In this document: positions 1 through 4,513 of the stretch, one piece after another | How positions within the stretch are numbered: the first letter of the stretch is position 1 | Layout: each line of letters opens with the position of its first letter | Assembly (NCBI GenBank): GCA_018241985.1 | Contig: JAFECV010000170.1 | Coordinates: 1-5,484, forward strand | DNA length: 5,484 bases | Direction: 5' to 3' | Source of the DNA: Pseudomonadota bacterium | GTDB lineage: Bacteria > Pseudomonadota > Gammaproteobacteria > Burkholderiales > Burkholderiaceae_C | Made by a program: the position numbers and the translations under genes | Notes under the pieces: generated by a model | What the model saw: the letters and a program-made list of their open reading frames with translations, nothing else | What the model was told of the DNA's origin: nothing | Database searches by the model: none

Positions 1-9
1 TCGGGACCG

Positions 10-35
10 TCCAAGCCTGCGCAGGCAGGCTTGGA
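10..35. terminator. Perfect 11-bp inverted repeat with 4-nt loop, possible purN terminator
   Basis: Arms 10-20 and 25-35 are exact reverse complements (TCCAAGCCTGC and GCAGGCTTGGA) around the loop GCAG. The stem is strong and GC-rich on either strand. It lies about 70 bp past the purN stop on the minus strand, so it could end purN transcription or that of a gene entering from the left. Neither side has a T-tract, so it is not a classical intrinsic terminator. A transcription-stalling or RNA-protecting hairpin, or part of a dispersed extragenic repeat, is equally possible. Confidence 0.5.
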
Positions 36-46
36 GCCGCGGCCCT

Positions 47-67
47 CAGCCCCCTTCAAGGGGGTTG
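47..67. repeat. Second inverted repeat in the purN downstream region
   Basis: Positions 50-56 (CCCCCTT) and 58-64 (AAGGGGG) are exact complements around one central base. Pairing extends outward through 49/65 (G-T), 48/66 (A-T) and 47/67 (C-G). As RNA it would fold as a C5/G5 stem with a TTCAA loop. It sits 12 bp from the hairpin at 10-35. The rest of 1-104 contains no supportable gene. The following bases (about 67-103) look like a repeated extragenic element that I associate with Comamonadaceae genomes, but this is from memory and unchecked. Confidence 0.45.
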
Positions 68-104
68 GCGGAGCGACACGCAGTGCGCGAAGACTGGGGG
101 TGCT

Positions 105-710
105 TCAGGTGCCCGGCCGCTGCTCGCGCAGCCACTCCGCGATCGCGCGCGGATAGATCAGGTGCTCCTGCGTCAGCACCCGCGCGGCCAGCGCGTCGGC
201 CGTGTCGCCCGGCAGCACGGGCACCACGGCCTGCGCCAGGATCTGGCCGTGGTCCAGTTCGGCCGTCACCTGGTGCACGGTGGCCCCCGCCACGCGGCAG
301 CCCATGTCGATGGCGCGCTGGTGCGTGTGCAGGCCCGGAAAGGCCGGCAGCAGGCTGGGGTGGATGTTGATGAGGCGCCCCGTGTAATGGGCCACGAAGC
401 CGGGCGTGAGGATGCGCATGAAGCCGGCCAGCACCACCAGCGCCGGACGGCCGCCGGGATCGTGGCGGTCGATCTCGGCCTGCAGCGCGGCGTCGAAGCC
501 CTCGCGGTCGGCAAAGGCCTTGTGGTCGACCACGGCGGTGGCGATGCCCGCCTCGCGCGCCGTCTGCAGGCCCTTGGCGTCCGGCCGGTTGGCGATGACC
601 GCCGCCACCCGCGCATCCAGCCGCCGCGCCCAGTCCTGCCGCTGCGCCGCGCGCACGATGGCGGCCATGTTGCTGCCGGTGCCGGAGATCAGGATGACGA
701 TGTTTTTCAT
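105..710 (-). CDS. purN: Phosphoribosylglycinamide formyltransferase (GAR transformylase), folate-dependent
   Basis: This cytosolic enzyme moves the formyl group of 10-formyltetrahydrofolate onto glycinamide ribonucleotide, the third step of purine synthesis. The 201-aa product opens with a Rossmann-type strand and the phosphate-binding loop ISGTGSN (residues 8-14). The catalytic triad of the family is visible: N115 and H117 in [11 protein letters not shown], and D153 in ELDHGQI (equivalent to E. coli N106, H108 and D144). The segment AGFMRILTP (95-103) is the usual folate-side region. Length is normal for the family. The ATG at 708-710 begins [10 protein letters not shown], the expected N terminus. 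An AAGGA sits on the minus strand at 727-723, about 12 nt before the start, a rather long spacing. The gene diverges from yceH with only 23 bp between start codons, so its promoter must overlap yceH coding sequence. It appears intact. Confidence 0.97.
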   Translation of the reverse strand: MKNIVILISGTGSNMAAIVRAAQRQDWARRLDARVAAVIANRPDAKGLQTAREAGIATAVVDHKAFADREGFDAALQAEIDRHDPGGRPALVVLAGFMRILTPGFVAHYTGRLINIHPSLLPAFPGLHTHQRAIDMGCRVAGATVHQVTAELDHGQILAQAVVPVLPGDTADALAARVLTQEHLIYPRAIAEWLREQRPGT

Positions 711-733
711 GCCAGGCGATTATCCTTGCCGGC

Positions 734-1438
734 ATGACCGACCTGCGCCCCCTCACCCCGATCGAAGCGCGCGTGCTGGGCACGCTGATGGAAAAGGCCC
801 GCACGGTGCCCGACACCTACCCGCTGTCGCTGAACCTGGTCGTCACCGGCTGCAACCAGAAGACCAGCCGCGATCCGGTGATGAACCTCAGTGATGCCCA
901 GGTGGCGGAGGCGCTCGCTGAGCTCAGGCGCCTTTCCCTCGTCATCGAGTCGCAGGGCGGGCGGGTGGCCAAGTACGAGCACAACCTGCAGCGCTGCCTG
1001 GGCGTGCCCGAGCAGTCGGCCGTGCTGCTGGGCCTGCTGATACTGCGCGGGCCGCAAACCGCCGCCGAGCTGCGCCTGAACGCCGAGCGCTGGTACCGCT
1101 TTGCCGACATCTCCTCGGTCGAGGGCTTCCTGAACGAGCTGGCCGAACGCGCCGATGAAAAGGGCGGCCCCCTGAGCGTGCTGCTGCCGCGCGCGCCGGG
1201 CGAGCGCGAAGCGCGCTGGGCGCACCTGCTGTGCGGCCCGGTTGCTACTGAATCGATAGCTGCCGGCGCGCACCCATCAAGCGCTGGAGCCTCGTTCGAT
1301 GCTCAATCCGAGCGCATCGCCCGGCTCGAGTCGGAGCTGGCGGCCCTGAGCGCCACGGTGGTCCGCCTGTGCGCCGAGCTGGGCGTGTCACCTGACGGAC
1401 CGACAAACCCGCCGGCGCATGCTACAACCGCCCGCTGA
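734..1438 (+). CDS. yceH: YceH family protein (DUF480/UPF0502), double winged-helix, function unknown
   Basis: The 234-aa product matches E. coli YceH along its length as I recall it: [15 protein letters not shown] (7-21), YPLSLN (29-34), the hallmark [14 protein letters not shown] (40-53), RVAKYEHN (77-84) and [11 protein letters not shown] (104-114). Family structures show two winged-helix domains, about residues 5-85 and 90-168 here, suggesting nucleic-acid binding, but no target or activity is established to my knowledge. A short coiled-coil-like tail (about 194-216, [12 protein letters not shown] onward) follows a linker at 169-193. The linker is encoded almost wholly by a dispersed repeat read in frame (see the feature at 1242-1306). 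The ATG at 734 has no good Shine-Dalgarno sequence. TATCCT at 721-726 could be a -10 element giving a nearly leaderless transcript, which is speculative. The gene's 3' end carries the likely promoter of the next operon. Confidence 0.93.
   Translation: MTDLRPLTPIEARVLGTLMEKARTVPDTYPLSLNLVVTGCNQKTSRDPVMNLSDAQVAEALAELRRLSLVIESQGGRVAKYEHNLQRCLGVPEQSAVLLGLLILRGPQTAAELRLNAERWYRFADISSVEGFLNELAERADEKGGPLSVLLPRAPGEREARWAHLLCGPVATESIAAGAHPSSAGASFDAQSERIARLESELAALSATVVRLCAELGVSPDGPTNPPAHATTAR
1242..1306 (+). repeat. Dispersed small repeat lying in frame inside yceH
   Basis: The segment opens with GCTA (1244-1247), seven bases, then GATAGC (1255-1260), an inverted repeat. A second imperfect stem follows: CCGGCGC (1263-1269) can pair with GCGCTGG (1281-1287) using one G-U pair. 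It ends in TTCGATGCTCAAT. This arrangement resembles a very common intergenic repeat I recall from Comamonadaceae, roughly GCTAT-N-ATAGCTGCCAGCGCTT, a loop, then AAGCGCTGGAGGC. Here it is read as residues about 170-192 of YceH ([20 protein letters not shown]) without a stop. The left arm recurs at 4492-4511 with identical spacing, which is internal support. The exact ends are my estimate. Confidence 0.65.
1400..1428 (+). promoter_or_regulatory. Candidate sigma-70 promoter for the acyl-CoA dehydrogenase operon
   Basis: A -35-like CCGACA (1400-1405) and a -10-like TACAAC (1423-1428) are separated by exactly 17 bp. The -10 is preceded by TG at 1420-1421, making an extended -10. Each hexamer matches the consensus at four of six positions. 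Transcription would start near 1435, about 19 nt before the ATG at 1454, leaving room for the AAGGAG ribosome site at 1440-1445. The promoter lies inside the last codons of yceH. Read-through from yceH is also possible, because only 15 bp separate the two genes. Confidence 0.45.
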
Positions 1439-1453
1439 CAAGGAGATCCCCCT

Positions 1454-2632
1454 ATGGATTTGGCATTCACCCCGCAGGAGCAGAAATTCCGCGACGAGGT
1501 CCGCGCCTGGGTGCGCGCCAACCTGCCGCAGGGCATCTCGAACAAGGTCCACGACGGCCTGCGCCTGACCCGCGACGACCTGCAGGGCTGGGCCCGGATC
1601 CTCGGCAAGAAGGGCTGGCTCGGCTACGGCTGGCCCAAGGAATTTGGCGGCCCGGGCTGGACCGCGGTCGAAAAGCATTTGTTCGAAGAGGAATGCGCGC
1701 TGGCCGGTGCGCCGCGCATCGTTCCGTTCGGCCCGGTGATGGTCGCGCCGGTGATCATGGCGTTCGGCTCGCCCGAGCAGCAGAAGCGCTTCCTGCCCGG
1801 CATCGCCTCAGGCGAGGTCTGGTGGAGCCAGGGCTACAGCGAGCCGGGCTCGGGCTCGGACCTGGCGAGCCTCAAGACCCGCGCCGAACGCCGGGGCGAC
1901 AAGTACATCGTCAACGGCCAGAAGACCTGGACCACGCTCGGCCAGTACGGCGACTGGATGTTCAACCTGGTGCGCACCAGCAACGAGGGCAAGCCGCAGA
2001 CCGGCATCTCGTTCCTCGTGCTCGACATGAAGTCGCCCGGCGTCACGGTGCGGCCGATCAAGCTGCTCGACGGCGAGTGCGAGGTGAACGAGGTCTGGTT
2101 CGACAACGTCGAGGTGCCGGCCGATCAGCTCATCGGCGAAGAGAACAAGGGCTGGACCTACGCCAAGCACCTGCTCAGCCACGAGCGCACCAACATCGCC
2201 GACGTGAACCGCGCCAAGCGCGAGCTCGAGCGCCTCAAGCGCATCGCCAAAGCCGAAGGCGTGTACGACGACGCCCGCTTTCACGACGAGATCGCCAAGC
2301 TCGAGGTCGACGTGGTCGCGCTCGAGATGATGGTGCTGCGCGTGCTCTCGGCGATGAAGGCGGGCAAGAACCCGCTCGACGTGGCCGGCCTCTTGAAGAT
2401 CCGCGGCAGCGAAATCCAGCAGCGCTACACCGAGCTGATGATGCTCGCGGCCGGCCCGTACAGCCTGCCGCTGATCCACGAGGCGATGGACGCCGGCTGG
2501 CAGGGCGACTACGTGGGCGCGGCCCATTGCGCGCCGCTCGCGCCGGCCTATTTCAACATGCGCAAGACCACGATCTACGGCGGCAGCAACGAAGTGCAAC
2601 GAAACATCGTCGCGCAAACCGTGTTGGGCTGA
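1454..2632 (+). CDS. Acyl-CoA dehydrogenase, large (catalytic) subunit of PimC type
   Basis: An FAD enzyme that introduces the alpha-beta double bond into an acyl-CoA, the first step of a beta-oxidation round. The 392-aa product has the family order: helical N domain (to about 120), the signature GYSEPGSGSDL at 127-137, NGQKTWTT (154-161), a beta domain with VNEVWFDNVEVP (211-222), then the C-terminal helical domain. The MCAD-type glutamate is replaced: the C-terminal motif reads IYGGSNEVQRN (374-384), with G376 where YEG would be. E244 in HERT fits the alternative helix-G base used by isovaleryl-CoA dehydrogenase and by mycobacterial steroid side-chain alpha subunits. The FAD-contacting RxxFG motif is absent here but present in the next gene. 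Overall sequence resembles R. palustris PimC (pimeloyl-CoA dehydrogenase large subunit) as I recall it; the true substrate is unknown. AAGGAG at 1440-1445, 8 nt before ATG, fixes the start. Confidence 0.9.
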   Translation: MDLAFTPQEQKFRDEVRAWVRANLPQGISNKVHDGLRLTRDDLQGWARILGKKGWLGYGWPKEFGGPGWTAVEKHLFEEECALAGAPRIVPFGPVMVAPVIMAFGSPEQQKRFLPGIASGEVWWSQGYSEPGSGSDLASLKTRAERRGDKYIVNGQKTWTTLGQYGDWMFNLVRTSNEGKPQTGISFLVLDMKSPGVTVRPIKLLDGECEVNEVWFDNVEVPADQLIGEENKGWTYAKHLLSHERTNIADVNRAKRELERLKRIAKAEGVYDDARFHDEIAKLEVDVVALEMMVLRVLSAMKAGKNPLDVAGLLKIRGSEIQQRYTELMMLAAGPYSLPLIHEAMDAGWQGDYVGAAHCAPLAPAYFNMRKTTIYGGSNEVQRNIVAQTVLG

Positions 2633-2648
2633 TTGAAGGCGGATCACC

Positions 2649-3764
2649 ATGGATTTCGATTTTTCCGATGACCAGGAACAACTGCGCGACGCGGTGCGCC
2701 GCTGGGTCGACAAGGGCTACGGGTTCGAGCGCCGCCGCGGCATCGTCGATGCCGGCGGCTTCTCGCGCGAGGTCTGGGGCGAGCTCGCCGCACTCGGCCT
2801 GACCGGCCTGTACGTGCCCGAGGCCGACGGCGGCCTGGGCCTGGGTCCGGTCGACGGCATGGTGGTGATGGAGGAGCTCGGCCGCAGCATCGTGCTCGAG
2901 CCGCTGGCGCAGGCGCTCGTCGCCGGCGCGCTGCTGGCCGCCCATGCGCCGGATGCACTCAAGAAAACGTGGCTGCCGAAAATCGCCGGCGGCGAGGCGC
3001 TGGTCGTGCTCGCGCAGCAGGAACGCGCGGCGCGCTACCGGCTCGACGTCTGCGCCGCCAGCGCCACGCAAGCCGGCGACGCGTGGACCGTCAGCGGGAC
3101 CAAGAGCATCGTCCCGGCCGGCGATGCGGCTCATGCCTTCATCGTGCCGGCGAATGCCGGCGGCAAGATCGCGCTGTTCCTGGTCGAGCGCGCCGCGACC
3201 GGCGTCGCGACCCGCGGCTACGGCACGCAGGACGGCGGCCGCGCGGCCGAGGTGGTGCTGAACAACGCGCCGGCCGCGCTGATCACGGCCGATGGCCTCG
3301 CGGCGCTCGAATACGCGGTCGACATCGGCATCGCCGCGCTGTGCGCCGAAGGCGTCGGCGTGATGGACAAGACGCTGGCGGTGACGGTCGAGTACCTGAA
3401 CACGCGCAAGCAGTTCGGCGTGTTCATCGGCACCTTCCAGGCGCTCCGGCACCGCGTAGCCGACATGAAGATGCAGCTCGAACTCGCGCGCTCGATGAGC
3501 TACTACGCGAGCCTGAAGCTGAACGCGCCGTTCGATGAGCGGCGCCGCGCGCTGGCGCGCGCGAAGTACCAGCTCGGCTGCGCCATGCGCTTTGTCGGCC
3601 AGCAGGCGGTGCAGCTGCACGGCGGCATCGGCGTGACCGACGAATACATCGTCAGCCACTACTTCAAGCGGCTGACCCAGATGGAGATGACGTTCGGCGA
3701 CACGCTGCACCAGCTCGGCGAGGTATCGGCGCGGATGCAAGATACTGCTGGCGTGTTCGGCTGA
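2649..3764 (+). CDS. Acyl-CoA dehydrogenase, small (FAD-site partner) subunit of PimD type
   Basis: The 371-aa product has an acyl-CoA dehydrogenase fold: N-terminal helices with LGLTGLYVPEADGGLGLG (49-66), a middle beta domain (about 118-208) and a C-terminal helical domain. It keeps the FAD-binding RKQFG (253-257), QLHGGIG (322-328) and HYFKRLTQME (337-346). It lacks the SEPGSGSD signature, reading LAQQERAARY at 121-130 instead. Neither usual catalytic-glutamate position is acidic: FGDT (349-352) replaces YEGT, and helix G carries about G227. It is therefore probably inactive alone and completes the FAD site of the upstream subunit in an alpha2-beta2 enzyme, as known for ChsE1-ChsE2 and inferred for PimC-PimD. 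The gene starts 16 bp after its partner, with GAAGG at 2635-2639 before the ATG, so the two are surely co-transcribed. No ligase, hydratase or thiolase gene lies in the window to name the pathway. Confidence 0.9.
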   Translation: MDFDFSDDQEQLRDAVRRWVDKGYGFERRRGIVDAGGFSREVWGELAALGLTGLYVPEADGGLGLGPVDGMVVMEELGRSIVLEPLAQALVAGALLAAHAPDALKKTWLPKIAGGEALVVLAQQERAARYRLDVCAASATQAGDAWTVSGTKSIVPAGDAAHAFIVPANAGGKIALFLVERAATGVATRGYGTQDGGRAAEVVLNNAPAALITADGLAALEYAVDIGIAALCAEGVGVMDKTLAVTVEYLNTRKQFGVFIGTFQALRHRVADMKMQLELARSMSYYASLKLNAPFDERRRALARAKYQLGCAMRFVGQQAVQLHGGIGVTDEYIVSHYFKRLTQMEMTFGDTLHQLGEVSARMQDTAGVFG

Positions 3765-3791
3765 GCGCGCGGCGCGCGCCGCCGCGTTGGA

Positions 3792-3809
3792 GCAGCCCGG
3801 CCGGGCTGC
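3792..3809. terminator. Perfect 18-bp palindrome between convergent genes, candidate bidirectional terminator
   Basis: GCAGCCCGG (3792-3800) is followed directly by its exact reverse complement (3801-3809). As RNA it would form a stem of about 7 bp with a GGCC tetraloop on either strand. It lies in the 54-bp gap between the end of the dehydrogenase operon (3764) and the end of the HNH gene (3819), where a shared terminator is expected. There is no T-tract on either side. The rest of the gap (3765-3786) is GC-repeat-like sequence, including the self-complementary GGCGCGCGCC at 3771-3780. Confidence 0.5.
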
Positions 3810-3818
3810 CGCCCCCGC

Positions 3819-4376
3819 TCAGTTGACGAGCCGCGAAGTCTTGGGCAGGTGCGCCATCAGGAACTCCATCTGGTCCGCCAGGATGCGGCGGTTGCGCAGG
3901 ATGAAGTCTTCCCACAGGCTCGGCACGTAGGGCGTGTACAGCAGCGGCATGTGCGCCTGCTCGGGCGTGCGGCTGCCCTTGCGGTGGTTGCAGGCGCGGC
4001 AGGCGGTGACCACGTTCATCCACTTGTCGATCCCGTTCTGCGCGAACGGCACGATGTGCTCGCGCGTCAGATCCTCCTCGTGGAACTGGTTGCCGCAGTA
4101 CGCGCAGATGTTGCGGTCGCGCGCGAACAGCTTCGCGTTGGTCAGGCCGGGCTTGAGCTGAAACGGGCTGATGCTGGGCACGCCCTTGGTGCCGATGATG
4201 CTGTTGACGGCGATGATCGACTGCTGGCCAGTGACCGCGTTCTGCCCGCCGCGGAACACCGCGACCTGTCCCCCCGCCTCCCAGCGCACCTCGCTGGCGG
4301 CGTAATGGATCACCGCCTGCTCCAGCGAAATCCACGACTGGGGCAGGCCCTGGGCGGACAGCTTCAAGACCTTCAA
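3819..4376 (-). CDS. HNH endonuclease family protein, standalone, about 185 aa
   Basis: A small protein with a zinc-stabilised beta-beta-alpha-metal (HNH) nuclease core. Numbering from the TTG start, it shows CAYC (91-94), LTREHIVPF with the first HNH histidine H107, N121 in WMNVVTAC, and CRACNHRKG (126-134) with the second CxxC and H131. The order C-x2-C, EH, N, C-x2-C-N-H is intact, so activity is plausible. An N-terminal segment of about 85 residues (SWISLEQAVIHYA) resembles the ISWxxAV region of a widespread HNH family of unknown role. Start choice: the frame is open upstream to an ATG at 4499, but that stretch is arginine-rich, covers the divergent promoter region and looks non-coding. 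TTG at 4376-4374 gives MKVLKLSAQG, the N terminus I recall for Burkholderiales relatives, with AAAGGGA (4387-4381) just before it. GTG at 4379 is the alternative. No restriction, phage or intron genes are nearby, so the target is unknown. Confidence 0.85.
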   Translation of the reverse strand: MKVLKLSAQGLPQSWISLEQAVIHYAASEVRWEAGGQVAVFRGGQNAVTGQQSIIAVNSIIGTKGVPSISPFQLKPGLTNAKLFARDRNICAYCGNQFHEEDLTREHIVPFAQNGIDKWMNVVTACRACNHRKGSRTPEQAHMPLLYTPYVPSLWEDFILRNRRILADQMEFLMAHLPKTSRLVN

Positions 4377-4412
4377 CACATCCCTTTCGACGTTGCGGCC
4401 GGAACGCGCACC

Positions 4413-4449
4413 TTGCAGCGGGCCGGCACGGTCACAATATACTCTTTTC
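4413..4449. promoter_or_regulatory. AT-rich divergent promoter region between the HNH gene and ribF
   Basis: An AT-rich island (4434-4448) stands out in the GC-rich 137-bp gap. On the plus strand TATACT (4438-4443) matches the -10 consensus at five of six positions, with a weak TTGCAG (4413-4418) 19 bp upstream. Transcription would start near 4450, about 64 nt before the ribF ATG. On the minus strand TATATT (4441-4436) also matches at five of six and could serve the HNH gene with a leader of about 50 nt, but I find no good -35 for it. The two -10 elements overlap, so the promoters could compete. The leader is too short and lacks the conserved core for an FMN riboswitch. Confidence 0.45.
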
Positions 4450-4490
4450 GTGCCGATCCGGCGCCTCGCCCATGCCCGGCGTGCGCGATC

Positions 4491-4511
4491 TGCTATCAAA
4501 AAGATACTGCC
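4491..4511 (+). repeat. Truncated copy of the dispersed repeat next to the ribF start codon
   Basis: GCTA (4492-4495), seven bases (TCAAAAA), GATA (4503-4506) and CTGCC (4507-4511) follow the same order and spacing as the repeat inside yceH (1244-1264), except for one missing G between GATA and CTGCC. Only the left arm is present; the larger CCAGCGC stem is absent. It ends two bases before the ribF ATG, so it forms the ribosome-binding region. AAAAAGA within it is the only purine-rich stretch near the start. With about 13 defined positions, chance similarity cannot be excluded. Confidence 0.45.
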
Positions 4512-4513
4512 CC

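Noticed and set aside
46..816. 256-codon minus-strand frame overlapping purN
   Set aside because: It is out of frame with purN, which has intact catalytic residues. The translation is Gly/Arg/Ala repeats and runs across two real genes.
2553..3740. 395-codon open frame on the minus strand opposite the dehydrogenase genes
   Set aside because: It covers both dehydrogenase genes, starts and ends at no sensible signal, and its low-complexity His/Arg/Ala composition is that of a frame shadow.
2649..3764. Second dehydrogenase as a decaying pseudogene because it lacks the catalytic glutamate
   Set aside because: The frame is intact, the FAD-binding motifs are conserved, and this loss is normal for partner subunits of heteromeric acyl-CoA dehydrogenases.
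3819..4376. HNH gene as part of a homing intron, restriction system or phage
   Set aside because: There is no interrupted host gene, methylase, integrase or terminase nearby, and the neighbours are ordinary chromosomal genes.
4377..4499. Upstream extension of the HNH protein to an ATG at 4499
   Set aside because: The added 41 residues are mostly Arg/Ala from non-coding sequence, cover the divergent promoter island and stop just short of ribF. The match to relatives begins at the TTG.
4491..4499. TGCTATCAA as an extended -10 promoter for ribF
   Set aside because: No -35-like sequence lies at 16-18 bp upstream, and the start would fall a few bases from the ATG. The match to the dispersed repeat explains it better.
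4444..4513. FMN riboswitch in the ribF leader
   Set aside because: The predicted leader is only about 64 nt and I see none of the conserved RFN-element core. RFN elements normally precede ribosynthesis or transporter genes rather than ribF in these bacteria.
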